DNA of 64,000 nt, from contig CM049311.1 in the NCBI GenBank assembly GCA_026874595.1, positions 72,026,453 through 72,090,452 on the forward strand, read 5' to 3'. Shown piece by piece: positions 20,679 through 33,523 of this stretch; position 1 is the first letter of the stretch; each line of letters opens with the position of its first letter. The stretch comes from Sipunculus nudus. Lineage: Eukaryota; Annelida; Sipuncula; Golfingiida; Sipunculidae. Under the pieces are notes generated by a model. The model searched no databases, was not told where the DNA came from, and was given only the letters and a program-made list of their open reading frames with translations. A program made the position numbers and the translations under genes.

Positions 20679-23600
20679 AGTCAGTGCAGTGAAGGTGTAA
20701 TTATTAAAAATTCTTACTTGTTAGTTTAACCATTCCTGTCATGTTATGCATTCTACATGGACTGTAATAGCAAAGAAGTGAAATTAGCTCATACCCTTGG
20801 TAACATCACCATAACACCATATCAAAAGTAATATATTTTATGAAATTACTAAAAGGAAATGACAGATGATGACATAGGAAATGAAGATATATTAAAAAGG
20901 TAAGGCTTTCATAAAAGAACTGTTATATTATGTTACTAACATTAATACATTGCATAAAATGCATAAAGGTACAAGTGAATTAATTATGAATCACATTGTG
21001 ATTTATGTAAAACATACTTTAATGCAATTACTTAAGGAAAAGTAGTGAAAATACTGGGGAAAGCAAGAATTTGTTATGAACAGGTATATGTACCTAGTGA
21101 CAATAACAGAAACCCCGAAAATGGATTTTTCCAGAGGATCCAATTCTCCAGATAAAACAAATGTTCAGTAGAGGCATCTGGTGGTTAAATGTAGAACTAT
21201 TAGCCAATGAAGAATGCATCTATGTTTCACCACATACATGGATATGAATAATGGTTTTATAATGGTAGAGGAAATAAGGTGCACAGAGTTTGTCTAGTAC
21301 ATAAAGGTAGCCTGAGCAAGATGAAAGCTCATGTGTTTAAATTGTGCCCATTGATTAGGGAGAAGTGACCAAGTTCTGTACACTTAGTCATGATGTTGGC
21401 ATTATCTTGAGCTAACACTTCAAAAAGATGTAATTAATTTTTATCTTATACAAAAGTTACCACTGAAAGGCATTCATTTTTTAAATTTGATATGAATCTG
21501 CTCCATAATAGATGGTAAAATTGAACTTTTTATTCCCTTGTTAACCTACAATGTTTACAATAATTGATCTGCATGATCAGATTATGTGGCAGTTGTATTA
21601 AACTATTCACCTGAAAAGGAAAACATGTTAGGTAATGGACGTATTATATAACAGTACAATGAAAATAAAAGAAATTACAAGGTATAATCATCCTCTTCCC
21701 GGGCACATCTTTTTTCCACACGTAAATTGTAACCATCAATTCGTGCCATACTATGTTGTCGTAATAGTTAATAGTTTTTTTCCATGAATGACTGAATCGT
21801 GATCATTATTGAACCTTATGAACCAGCTGTTGCATATGTCAAGTTAGGAAAGTTCTTTCACCCTGTATCCATAAACAAAAAGCCTTCTTACATCAGAGTC
21901 ATTTTGTATCAATCTTTCGTGTGCAGCCCCATTGGATCTAGCAAAATTGAGTTAAAATATTACCAGCTTGTATCAAAAGATATTGTCTGTTCCCAGGAAT
22001 TTGACATGCTCAGGTTTAAGTTAACTGTACTATCAGTTTACCCTGTTTCATGTTATACCAGCTATTTATAATCAGTTCCTTTGTATGAATGTATTCGGTA
22101 TTATGAGAACCAATAGTATTTGATTATTTCATTCACTGTGGGATAACCTTGTCCTCATTATTCACCAGTTCTTTGTCCTGATTGATGTATCTCTAAGGCT
22201 CAAAATCAGTTTATCATCATATCAGGTCATATGGTGTATTTAACCATCATGCTTACTTGCATTATCCCTAGAGAGTGAGAGTATATAATAATACTTTGTG
22301 AATCCCCACAGTTTTGGAAGCAATTTTACTCAGTACTAAAAATGAGGGATTTTTATTTGCCGTTATTGCAATGATAAAGAAATGTGATATCCCCTGGGAG
22401 ACATAAAGCATGGATATTGCTCTGTAGAGAAAGATCATGTGGTCTCTGATGCTCAGAATATTATTACTATTTGATGTCATTCTTGTTTTTCCTCTGACCT
22501 GTTCATGGCTGAGCATTTTTCATCGTGAATTTCAAGTTAATGTCCTCAGCACAACTACCGGTATGTTTTGAAGTATTTCTGTATAAACATTGTCTGCCTT
22601 AATGTAGGCTCTGAGTAAAAAGCCTTTGTATGGGTTTATATTATATCACAGATAAGAATCACTGTTGTCAGTTGTGGAAGATTAATTTGTGGTTTACTGA
22701 TCTGTAGGATTTAATCACTTATTAAAGCATTTCTTTATATCTTATCACAGTTTTCACATTGCTTGAAGTTTCATTCCCAGGACTATAGTTTATGGTTGAA
22801 GCTTCCCTTTGCTTTGGTTCAAAGCATGAAGAACTATGATTCATTCAGAGATATGAAAATTGAACGACTCTTTGCAGAAAGTTGTGTTTTAGGCCACACA
22901 TTGATTAGATTACGGTTATCACTATTATGGAGGACTCAAGTCTTGCCTTGTGTCCACTTTTTTTATGGAACTCAGATTTAGACTTGAGGGTCCTGCACTC
23001 AGACTCAGAGGTAAAGAAGACTCAAAAGATCAGACCGAGTCCATCTCACATCCAGTAGAAGGAAAGTTCTGTCACATACAATACAGACATCTATACACAT
23101 GTGCAAACTATTAACAGAATATTGAAAAAAAGAGCCTATGTACCAGGCTTTAGCTCAGCATCAGGGGCATAATGTAATTTAACAATTTAAGGAAATGATG
23201 ATAATCTCAAATTTCCATTAGAATTTCTTTTTTAAAGGATATCTATTTTTTTACTCATACTTTGGTTCCAGATGACTGTAGGCCTCAAACAAAGTAAACT
23301 TGGACTAAGGCAACAAAAAATAAAAGGTATGGTTCTCAGGCGCCGCCCACTTCAATTTCAAACCCTCGCATCAAAAATTTTTATTTTGATTTTCAATAGA
23401 AACTTGCCAATTTTAAGCTCCATCCGTTTTCTTTGTTATGTAGTGCTTTTACTTGTTTAGAAAAATTTTATCAGTTATTATCATGCTTTTCCCTAATAAT
23501 TTGACATTTTTATCGATAACATACAAAAAAAAAAAAAAAAAAAACGCCCGCTAACATTTTGACTTTGACATGTTGAATGACATGTTTAACAAGAGGGCTG

Positions 23601-25213
23601 GATCATGGTTGACAGGACACCTACCAAGGCCAGGAGCAATATACATCACGTAATGAAAGTGACATTTTTCAGAGGCCTCTTGACTCAAGTTCCTTGGTAA
23701 TATGGATTTAATTACTTATCTGCCATCTTTATTTTAGAAATATTATTGGAGAAAAATGACAACTTCTATTTATAAAAAAATCAAGAATACAAGAATATTA
23801 ATTTTACATTTATATAAAATCTGTCAATTTAAATAATCAGTTCTTTTATATGTATTTCTTTTGTGTATTCTTTTTTATATACTTTTTTGTACGTGCGTGT
23901 GGTTGTACACAAGGTTTGGAATATATTTGTCAAAACAGTTATACAATAATGCAAACAATTAAATGCCTAAACAGGATCCAAAATTTTATTTTCTCCAATA
24001 AAATTGCAAATCCAAAAACAGTTTAGAAACTGAGCCATTGAAAGAATTTTTCAACCAGTACAGAATATTTGATATTTTGAAAGAACAGAATATTCCATCC
24101 ATGCACGTAAGCATTTAAAAATAAGATTTGTGTCACATTCAGTTACAGCTGTTACTTTGGTGTGCTTGAGATAATTTATTGATTACATTCCAGATGCTTT
24201 CCCAATTAATCTAAGTATGGTAAACATAAAAAAATATGCTCAGACATACAGGAGCCTGCCTCATGGCTACTTGTATATGAAATTCTTGTTAAGCATATCA
24301 GTAATAAGAGATCTGACACTGACAGGCAATATAAAAAAAAAAAACATAACCTCACGGCAATATGTTGCAGTAAGTTGAACCAAGACACAGATTGGAAATG
24401 GACAGTGTTTAAAGCAATTTTGGATGCAAAGTTCTGGTAAGCAACTTAAACTTTTAAACTATATGTTTGTTAATTATTTTTTTTTTGGGGGGGGGATGAA
24501 ATTGTGATCTTTCCATGTGAATTTTTATGTTATCAAACATTCTTTTATGTGATTTGTTTGAAAGTCCCGTCATTAACATTCTATATTTATTGTTTCAAAC
24601 TAAAAAAAATTGGGTATTTTGACGGTCAAAAGTGGTACTTTAACTGTACAACTGTCCTAAACTTATAAGTGCCTATAAAATGGAATGTAGACTTAGCAGT
24701 TTATATTTCTTCTAAAATTAAAGCAAATCCATGTCACTGGCCTCCCTGAGTTTGGTTGAAAGTATCAGTTTAGCACACTTAATAGAATTGCATCAGAGAA
24801 CTAGACAAAAAGCAATTAGCTGCTGTAGAGCAGTGACTGGACCACCTGGGTCTCTCATCATGTGGACTGACTCTTTCCCTTAGTAACAGGTGGGATTTAT
24901 CTATTATTAACACCTAGCTACCATGGCTCTTCCCAAGTGTCTTTTGTAAAGAAAGACCTAATGTTATACAGAATGAGAAATTTCTTAAACGGGGTGTACG
25001 TGTAATTAAAGGAAATGAGAGAGATAGCTTTATATTTCACCTATATATTGACACGTAGGATATCTGAATGCTTGTTTGAAAAAATGTAGAATATTCATAT
25101 GTCATGAGTTCCTTGTATTTGGACAACTTGAAAATATGTTTTTGTGATAGTATGAGATATATAGGGATAACCCTAAAGAGATAGAGTAGATGCAACCAGA
25201 GTAATTAGAAAAA
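20679..25213. other. Unique AT-rich sequence, no gene seen
   Basis: About 4.5 kb without recognisable transposon ends or convincing exons. It holds a poly-A tract (23524-23544) and a G-run (24487-24494). The 72-codon frame at 22763-22981 follows an acceptor-like tttcattcccag, but no good donor follows. A short segment at 23273-23294 has a strong acceptor (ttactcatactttggttccag) and a weak donor GTAAAC and could at most be a 22-nt microexon. Confidence 0.4.
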
Positions 25214-26523
25214 AAAGGATCTGTAAAGATGTAGAGGTAGATACAGTGAGAGCAAGTAGAGAGGAAGATCTGTTAAGATGTAGAGGTAGATACAGTGAGA
25301 GCAAGTAGAGAGGAAGATCTGTTAAGATGTAGAGGTAGATACAGTGGGAGCAAGTAGAGAAGAAGATCTGTTAAGATGTAGAGGTAGATACAGTGAGATC
25401 AAGTAGAGAAGAAGATCTGTTAAGATGAAAAGGAAGATACAGTGAGAGAAAGTAGAGAGGAAGATCTGTTAAGATGTAGAGGTAGATACAGTGAGAGCAA
25501 GTAGAGAGGAAGATCTGTTAAGATGTAGAGGTAGATACAGTGAGAGCAAGTAGAGAAGAAGATCTGTTAAGATGTAGAGGTAGATACAGTGAGAGCAAGT
25601 AGAGAGGAAGATCTGTAAAGATGTAGAGGTAGATACAGTGAGAGCAAGTAGAGAAGAAGATCTGTTAAGATGTAGAGGTAGATACAGTGAGTGCAAGTAG
25701 AGAGGAAGATCTGTTAAGATGTAGAGGTAGATACAGTGAGAGCAAGTAGAGAGGAAGATCTGTTAAGATGTAGAGGTAGATACAGTGGGAGCAAGTAGAG
25801 AAGAAGATCTGTTAAGATGTAGAGGTAGATACAGTGAGATCAAGTAGAGAAGAAGATCTGTTAAGATGAAAAGGAAGATACAGTGAGAGAAAGTAGAGAG
25901 GAAGATCTGTTAAGATGTAGAGGTAGATACAGTGAGAGCAAGTAGAGAGGAAGATCTGTTAAGATGTAGAGGTAGATACAGTGAGAGCAAGTAGAGAAGA
26001 AGATCTGTTAAGATGTAGAGGTAGATACAGTGAGAGCAAGTAGAGAGGAAGATCTGTAAAGATGTAGAGGTAGATACAGTGAGAGCAAGTAGAGAAGAAG
26101 ATCTGTTAAGATGTAGAGGTAGATACAGTGAGTGCAAGTAGAGAGGAAGATCTGTTAAGATGTAGAGGTAGATACAGTGAGAGCAAGTAGAGAGGAAGAT
26201 CTGTTAAGATATAGAGGTAGATACAGTGAGAGCAAGTAGAGAAGAAGATCTGTTAAGATGAAAATTAAGGTAGATACAGTGAGAGCAAGTAGAGAGGAAG
26301 ATCTGTTAAGATGTAGAGGTAGATACAGTGAGAGCAGGTAGAGAAGAAGATCTGTTAAGATGAAAATTAAGGTAGATACAGTGAGAGCAAGTAGAGAGGA
26401 AGATCTGTTAAGATGTAGAGGTAGATACAGTGAGAGCAAGTAGAGAGGAAGATCTGTTAAGATGAAAAGGTAGATACAGTGAGAGCAAGTAGAGAGGAAG
26501 ATCTGTTAAGATGTAGAGGTAGA
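25214..26523. repeat. 49-bp minisatellite (about 27 units) with 441-bp higher-order repeat
   Basis: The basic unit starts GGAAGATCTGTTAAGATGTA and ends CAAGTAGAGA (49 bp). A block of nine units (441 bp) from about 25263 to 25703 is repeated, apparently base for base, from about 25704 to 26144. Marker variants recur at the same place in both, such as 'cagtgggagc', 'gatcaag', 'gatgaaaaggaag' and 'gtgtgcaag'-like changes. Further on, a 52-bp variant with GATGAAAATTAAGG alternates with normal units at 101-bp spacing (26258, 26359). Minus-strand open frames rich in Leu, Ser and Tyr are repeat artefacts. Confidence 0.95.
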
Positions 26524-28369
26524 TGGAAATAGAATAAGTAGAGGTATGAGAATCTGTAAGAGTAAAAACCTTGTTTAGGAATCCTAAAGCAAAAAGGATA
26601 GTAAAAGTTAACTCTTGTTACACAGTGCAGGTAAATCAATACCAGCACCTAGGGCAAATGTAGGGCAAAATTATATTTATTTCCACCTGGACATAATAAT
26701 TCAATTTTTTATAACTTGGCAACAAGGAGGTTTGCCTTATCAACATTAAGTTTATTATTTGACTGTGTTCTAATGGCCAACCGCTCACATAACCTAAGTT
26801 GGGTACTATTCTTGTATATTTTTCTTAAAATGATAACCCTGTCATATAGCTTGCTTTTAAAAAATATTTTGTTTTCATAAGGTAAATTATTTTGAGACAG
26901 TTAAGTGCACCCAGGAGATATGAGTCTTATTTGAATTGTCCTTCTTTAGTCTAAACATTTCAAGAAATTTAAGATATTTGTCTTAATTCACCATTTGAAT
27001 TTCTGCTGTCCCCTGATAGTTTAGCCAGTGATTTAATAAGTATAATGGTTTCCTAGGATTTATAGTATATATAAATCAAGGGTTGTAAGATGTTTCTAGA
27101 ACTTTGTATTTCTGCAGTAAAATCCCAAGGTAATATGACCAGTGATTTGAATTAATAAGGATAATGGTCACAACGGATCAGGCTGCAGGAACTGTCTAAT
27201 TAATCCCACAATACATGCAAGCCTTAACATGATTGAGGTTAGGATCTGTTAATTAATACTGTTGAAGCCCATGCAAGAATTTTACTTCTAGGACCACCAC
27301 AGCTTCAGTGCATCAGCTATCTGCAGGATAGAATGTCTTCACTGAATATACAGTCCCTCAGTTGCTTGTTCTATCAAACAGCCTTTCATTCCTGTGGGTG
27401 TGAACTGAAGACTAAATTAGAGTCTTGTCTGACTTTTATTATTATGTATCAGTGGCATTAAGTGTTGGTGGCCTGACATGCTATCTCCCCGGGCGATTCT
27501 CTGACCTTGTTTATAAAACCCATAGGGATCATGCCAGACTTGGCACGATGTGATGCTTAACTCAAACATGCTTATCATAGCTGAACTCTGTTCTAACAAA
27601 AAGGTCAAGTTTAGCATGGTCAGTTTATACATTAAGAAAACACAACACTACAATATACAAATTTTATGATATTTCGGTTCAGAATCATTATCTGGGATTC
27701 TTACATCTTAACAGGCACTTAATTGCCTTCTGTTCTGTTGCTTTGGTACAAAGAACAGCAGGAAGGTATTTTACAGAAAGAATCCTTCATTCCCCCCCCC
27801 CCCCCCCCCCCCCCCCCCCCGCATTCTGCACTGTGGCTGCATCGACCATCATGTATACCCAGTCGTTTACAGTGCCAGAATAAGGGGTTCACATTCATCA
27901 TTGTAGCCATATTTATTCTAATTTGGTGGCAACTTAAAAATTATTTATTTTTTTAAAGGGTCCAGATAATGGAGGAAATTAAAACAATTTTTGGTGGTCT
28001 TGCAAGGTTTTTTGAAGTGGCCCCCTAGATAACAAGTCACATTGTTCTGTTAGTTTTATAGCATTACTTGTACCAAGAACTTGCATGCTCCCTTACTCAG
28101 AGTAACACAAGATCTAAAATTGTTAAAAAAAAAACCAATCTATGTTTCTTTGTTAAATGATCACCTCTGTGAGTATTGGGTTGTCCGTCAGTATTCACCT
28201 GACAGAAGATGGCCTGGCTTTGTTTCTGTGTTTGTTATTATTGGGTAGTTATTGGGATCCTTCAGCAAACTCACCCCATGATGATAAACATTACCCCACC
28301 CCATGAAGATGTAAAGCAAACCACTGGTACCTGACAATAGACCGAATTGTACCAAATTTATCATGGTTA
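26524..28369. other. Unique sequence with a 29-base C homopolymer
   Basis: No gene seen. Poly-C at 27792-27820 gives Pro or Gly runs in short frames that are not genes. C29 is an unusual length for a homopolymer and is likely polymorphic or imprecisely assembled. Confidence 0.5.
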
Positions 28370-28690
28370 GAAAAAAAATTCTTCAAGGTCAAATCAGCTG
28401 AATTTTATAGTTGTCTTGTGATCACAATCACTATTAAGTATGTGCATTTTTCCATCACATTTGACACACAAATGTTTTAACAGAGTTCTATGAATATTCT
28501 AGGTGTTGGTGAACTTAATGTTGATCTTCAAGGTAAAATTTATACAATTTTAGGATTATTGTGACCCCCATAACTTCTTCAAATTTGACAAACCAGTTCT
28601 TTCTGCCAAAATCAGAGAGGACTTTGAAAAGTGGTGACAGTGATCTTAATCTTCAAGGTAAAACCTCCTTAAATCTAGAATAATTGATTT
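28370..28690 (+). repeat. Family D tandem units (TCAAGGTCA-bearing), short array
   Basis: Three diverged units of about 126-144 bp are marked by TTCAAGGTCA (28382) and TTCAAGGTAA (about 28527 and 28653). They are similar to the longer array at 45739-46990. Confidence 0.55.
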
Positions 28691-29082
28691 GAGATAATGC
28701 ATATTTGACCCTTAATGTTTTGGGATTCTAGTTATATACCTGTTTTATTACCAAAAGCTCATGATTCCTTTAAATTTTGTCTTCATCAAAATGTATAAAA
28801 TCAGTTAACTCCACCAGTTATTATTTTCATATATAAACACATCATTTTAATATACATAATTAAATCTCTGTGAAATTCCACTTGGTGCCACCAGTGAAGT
28901 ATGTGTTGTTTAAGGTAGTCTTGCAATAATTTCCACAGGTCGCATGGTAACAGTTATTGGATGCTATAGACATCTAGTGAGAGTTTTGGAAACTACATTT
29001 TCATGGCCTTTCCTGCAGTGCATTAGCATGACCAGCTATAAAGATTGTCCAGTTTTCTTATTTTTTCACTCTTTTTTTACAG
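28691..29082. other. Unique AT-rich sequence leading into a strong splice acceptor
   Basis: No ORF or repeat. The last 33 bases (ttcttattttttcactc, then ttttttacag) make the most pyrimidine-rich acceptor I noticed in the window. Confidence 0.4.
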
Positions 29083-29169
29083 TTAAGTGAAAAGGATAAA
29101 TTTAATTTTGATTCATTTCATTCTGAAGGACAAGAGAAAAACTGGACCCAGATCCACTTCAGCAGATAG
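29083..29169 (+). CDS. Candidate 3'-terminal exon segment (28 codons and stop)
   Basis: After the strong acceptor ending at 29082, only phase 0 is open. It encodes LSEKDKFNFDSFHSEGQEK, then NWTQIHFSR and TAG (29167-29169). Entry phase 0 matches the exit phase of the exon at 16454, so the segment could end that transcript or an isoform. Composition is charged and protein-like. A CT-rich tract and AT-rich sequence follow, but no clear AATAAA with a downstream GT-rich element is close by. The family is not recognised. Confidence 0.28.
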   Translation, partial: LSEKDKFNFDSFHSEGQEKNWTQIHFSR

Positions 29170-29185
29170 TTATCACATCCAACCT

Positions 29186-29325
29186 GTCTCACTTTCTTTC
29201 TTTCTTTTATACTCTCTTTCTTTCATACTTTCTCTCTTTTTAATTTCTTCCTGTGGCTTCCCTTCTCTGCCTTTCCATCTCTCTTTGTCTCATTCCCTGT
29301 CTCTGTCTGCCTGGCTTTCTAATTT
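29186..29325. repeat. CT-rich low-complexity tract
   Basis: A pyrimidine-rich stretch of ttct/ctttct motifs, 140 bp, imperfect. Confidence 0.7.
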
Positions 29326-29399
29326 GGACATTTTTTTTCAAATTTTCATTCTGGTATATTGGTATCTTTTGTTTTTCTTGTCTGAAATAAGCAGAGTAA

Positions 29400-30261
29400 A
29401 GTAAATATGACTGAGTGCATTAGTTACTGTTTGTTTAAATGAAAACAGCTTCCCCTATAATATTCTGGTTCTTATAATATGATACCTGGTACAATGATAA
29501 AGAGACTCAACATAGAATAACAAAGTTACACCAAAATAGGACAAAACTGAAATGTTTATATGGAAGGATTTGAATAACATTTTAAGATTGCATGGTAATA
29601 TATACCATTTCTAAAATGATAATATATGGTAATGAAACAAATTATCATAGCGAAGCAAAATCTTAAGATATTTAAAGGTTGTTTTCCAAGTTAATTTATG
29701 ATTAAGCTAGATACAAGAAACATAAAACAAACATAATATGACCAATAATTTATTGAATAATTATCCTTTGCGTTCCTGTACAAGTATCAGGCAGAATTCT
29801 GAAGATACATGGAGTTTTTACATAAATTATTATATATTGGTCATCACAGAGACAGTTATTTGAAATGCCTTGTCCATGTAATCCTTATACATTTAATGAT
29901 ACTAAAATGATCAACTGTCAGCTGAGATTTATAAAGGGTTGTGGCAATGAGGTGCTTATTTGCTTACAGTAGAGGTAATTATTATGTTAGTGCCACCAGT
30001 TTGTGTCTCTGTTATCGGTTTTACTTAAAACTTAGGAACAGACTATGATGAAACCTTGTGGAAGGTTAGGGTTATCCGCAAGGAATAATATCTTGAGGTA
30101 TTCTTAATCAACTTGAAATATTCTTGTCTAAAGCTGGCTTATTTAAATTTTCACCTGCTATTTATGTGATTTATGTGGTTAATGAGGCTTATTCTACATA
30201 CACATTTATGAATTCTGGGTAAATTCTTTCAGGAAAACATTTTATGACATTTCTGTTATGG
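29400..30261. other. Unique AT-rich sequence, no gene seen
   Basis: Nothing beyond AT-rich intronic-looking DNA. Confidence 0.4.
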
Positions 30262-31512
30262 TAGTATGGGTCTGTTTATCCACAATGAGTTAGTAAACAT
30301 GGTACATTGGCCAGTGAAGCCGTGACAACCCGACTCAGTAGGCAATGATACTTGGGCTGGTATAAATCCTACTTGAATCGTGGTACAAGCAATATTAAGG
30401 GATGCATGGCAGTGGTCTTTCATCATGTTGCATCCATATTGTTGTAAACAGTCCATAATCTTAACATTATTCTTTCGAATGATGCATTAATGCGAAAGAA
30501 TACATGTGAACTCACAATAGAAATTGAGACCTGTTCTCTGTGGTAACAAGTCATTTCCTGTATTGTGTACAAGTTGGCTGCATGCACCCAGTAACCTGTG
30601 TGAGCCATGCTTGTATTCATGCGGTCAAAAATTCAACAAACATGCAGGTTTACCAATATGCTGAGTTGGAACTGAACTTTTCTCATTTGTTATTGGTGTT
30701 GTTTGAAGGTAAATTAAAAATGCAAATGATGAGTCTGATTTATGTCAATTGACAGTATATCTGTAAGCCATGAGGCATCAGAAATGTCAAAAATATTTGC
30801 ATCCTCATGTGGCCTTATTATGCGTTCTTTATACCTTGAAGTATAGGCACTCTGGCAGGCCAGTAATCTGGTTGTGATGTCAGAGGGCCTATGTTGCGGT
30901 AGGGCCAGTGCTGACAAACAGAAAAAAAATGTATCTTAAGATGTGGTTGCATATATGTTGAAGTTGAACAGGTGCAAAATGCCCTTTACAAATTTTGGAT
31001 CACTAGCCCCATTTTAGAGTGCCTGTACATCTAGCATCAAGGACTACCTTGTAATATTGTTCTATGAGGATGCACCTACCATGTGCAAGAAAATGTCCCA
31101 TTTTAACTCAGCATATTGGTAATTGATGTTTGTAGAATTTCTGACTGCATGAAAAACAGCATGTGTGGCTTGCACAGGTTACTGGATAATAGCCAACTGA
31201 TACGTGATACAGGAAATGACTTATTACCATAGAGACAGATTTTCGGTTTGGTTTGTGAGTTCACATTTATTTTTTGTGTTAATTCACTCTATTTTAAGAT
31301 TATAGACTGTTTACCATGATATCAATGCAACAGGATGGATGAACATTGCATGCAGTTCATTCTCTCACATGGCTTGTATTATAAGTCAAGTTTGGCTTAC
31401 CAGCCCAACATAAATGCATGCCTATGGAGTGTAATCATGGCTAATGGATCACCTGCCCTTGTTACATGTGTTTAGATGATTTTGGCAGCCTGACCCCTCA
31501 CCCCCCACATGT
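30262..31512. mobile_element. 1.25-kb fold-back: ~440-bp imperfect inverted arms around a ~360-bp spacer
   Basis: The left arm (about 30262-30706) matches the reverse complement of the right arm (about 31065-31512), centred near 30885. Anchors include GTGAACTCAC (30506) against GTGAGTTCAC (ends 31264), AAGTCATTTCCTGTAT against ATACAGGAAATGACTT, CCAGTAACCTGTG against CACAGGTTACTGG, ACCAATATGCTGAG against CTCAGCATATTGGT, TTGGGCTGGTA against TACCAGCCCAA, and AAACAGTCCATAATCTTAA against its near-complement at about 31292. Hand alignment of the central 160 bp suggests about 75-80% identity. TGTTAT occurs at both outer edges and may be a target duplication. There is no transposase. It could be an old long-TIR element or a hairpin-RNA locus. 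Confidence 0.8.
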
Positions 31513-33092
31513 TATACATACATGGATTAATACAAAATTAATGGCTTGTGCATGTGCAATGGGGTTTGGGGCTTATTTTTATAAATGGTCCAAGGGTTTA
31601 TGTTCACAGTTAATAGGTGACATATCATAATAGCTACTAGTCCCTTCAAGGATACTTTACCATTGCTGCACAAGTTGTTTGTCCCAATCAAGGGCAACTG
31701 TTGCTATTCATGAATATTAATAAAAACCTTCAGCGTGAATTTCTTAACAAAGGGAAAGTTCACTTGTACAGATGTTTCCTTAATGAGCCTCATTTGTTCT
31801 GGTGGGCAGGGCTGACCTGTTATTCAACCATTGAGTTGGTAAACCATGATACGCATCTCTGCTTGGATTTCATATAATTTTGTGCACTTACAGTTACATG
31901 CCACATGCCAAAGTATGATAAGAATTCTGATAATAATCTGGATAATATTATCCAGTATATATGCAGTCTTTGAGTGTATTTCTAGTTACAGATTAAAATT
32001 TACTGTAGTTGTAGGGTTCAGACACAGGAGATTGAAAGATTATAGCCAAATTTACAATATTATTGTTATAATTTGATATAAAGACTCTCTTCACTGGCTT
32101 CCTGTCTGGAAACAGGGCCATTTGCTTCACACATTTCACATTGTCAGTACAGCGGGATCCGTGGAGGTAATTTTCTAGATGAAGGCATTAAGTGCTGTCA
32201 CCCTGTTATACAGTCACCCAGATTTACACTGGGTGGTACATTACAGCAGGACATGCCTCATGTGGGTACTTTGGGGAGAAATATGGTGATGCTCTCATGG
32301 CAATATGTCTGTGTTTGGCAGTATAGGAGCAGTATGATTTCCCACAATAAGTCTGGTTGAGTCACAATAAAGTCAGGCTAACTCACAATAAAGTCGAATC
32401 ATCAGGTCCATCCTTGGCTTGCCAGGATCATAATAACTGGTTACCAGCCTGTGTGAATGCATATTTGTCATCATTGTTCTGTCTGTAAGTGACCACTGGA
32501 CCAGAGATTGTCTCCCAGTGCTGCTATAGGTGCACAAGCACTGTGTTTGACAGGAGAATATCAGCACACTGAAGCTACTCTGAGGACACAATCTGTATCC
32601 AGACATGGCAGTGACTTCATCACAATATACAACCTGCTTGGGTGGACACATTCATTCAGGGTTGTGATGGGATTATTATGTTGTTTATCCGGTATCAGGG
32701 ATGGACTTTTACCACATGACTAGCAGTGGATTGCTCTTGTCTGATACCATACTGATGCTGTTAGGTTAATCATTATCAGTTCAGTGATTTTCCTATCATT
32801 TGATATGCTTTGATTCTTTATCTTAAGATATTACCTATGACCTGCTTCAGACAGGTTTTCCTGTGAGACAAAATTAACTTATCTTCTTGTCTGGGTATTT
32901 ATTATATATAAAGATTTTCAATAAAGGCCGGTGTATGAAATAAGCCATTCCAAAGCCATTTTATGTAATAACCATGCCTTGGAAAGTATTGAGTCTTAGT
33001 AAAGATATGGAGAGCCTCTATAGCTTTTACATTTTGTGAAGGTTAGAACCATGATCTGCAGTGACACTGTATTTTATGACAATTAACAATTA
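31513..33092. other. Unique sequence, no gene seen
   Basis: Short overlapping frames at 32373-32723 on opposite strands have no recognisable domain. Three near-repeats of 'cacaataaagtc' occur around 32345-32395. Confidence 0.4.
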
Positions 33093-33380
33093 TTGCCTCC
33101 GCCTGGAGGGTATGTGTTCAGCCCCGTTCATGTGTTTGTGTGTTTGTTCACATCGTAACTCATGCAATCATGAACAGAATCTCATGAAATTTCAGACACA
33201 TGATCTGAATTCAGGAATGTCAGCAAGGAATATTCACAAATGTGCAGTGACTTACATACTAATGAACCTGGAAATCTGGACCAAATTTGTGAATGCAAAC
33301 ACGGTTTTGGGAGCATTCCACAATAGGGATGCCCACATGGTGGAGTCTGCTTTCATTCCATAGAATGCAGTTTTCTAGTT
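33093..33380 (+). mobile_element. Family F element (short Helentron/HINE-like, 0.29 kb)
   Basis: The 5' end TTGCCTCCGCCTGGAGGG forms a CCTCC-GCCT-GGAGG hairpin (33096-33109). The 5' arm CCTCCGCC is mirrored by the decayed GGTGGAGT (33339-33346, 6 of 8). A CATTC-CATA-GAATG hairpin (33354-33367) and tail CAGTTTTCTAGTT follow. The interior begins 'gtatgtgttcagcccgttcatgtg'-like, with no tandem array. The 3' tail is nearly that of family C. Confidence 0.62.
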
Positions 33381-33523
33381 AATATTTATAAAATAGACTT
33401 CATGGTTTAAGGTTTATATGCAGTAATTTACTTTCAAACCTTTCCTTTCATTCACAGCCCTTTTTTCATTTTTGAAGTTCAAGAAATCATTAGATCAATG
33501 TAAACTTTGGAAATGCCAATTAA

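Noticed and set aside
23588-23710. Possible minus-strand HINE-like end (AACAAGAGGGCTGGATC)
   Set aside because: No palindrome of the expected type and no matching arm or TTTTTAG start found downstream.
25469-26648. Minus-strand frames rich in LYLPLHLNRSSSLLALT
   Set aside because: Translation of the 49-bp minisatellite. The period is not a multiple of three and frames break at unit variants.
27719-27956. Poly-Pro / poly-Gly frames
   Set aside because: Caused by a 29-base C homopolymer.
29087-29404. 105-codon frame (KDKRKTGPRSTSADS then Ser/Leu/Phe-rich)
   Set aside because: It needs a non-ATG start, has a stop in frame directly after the splice acceptor, and its second half is the CT-rich tract.
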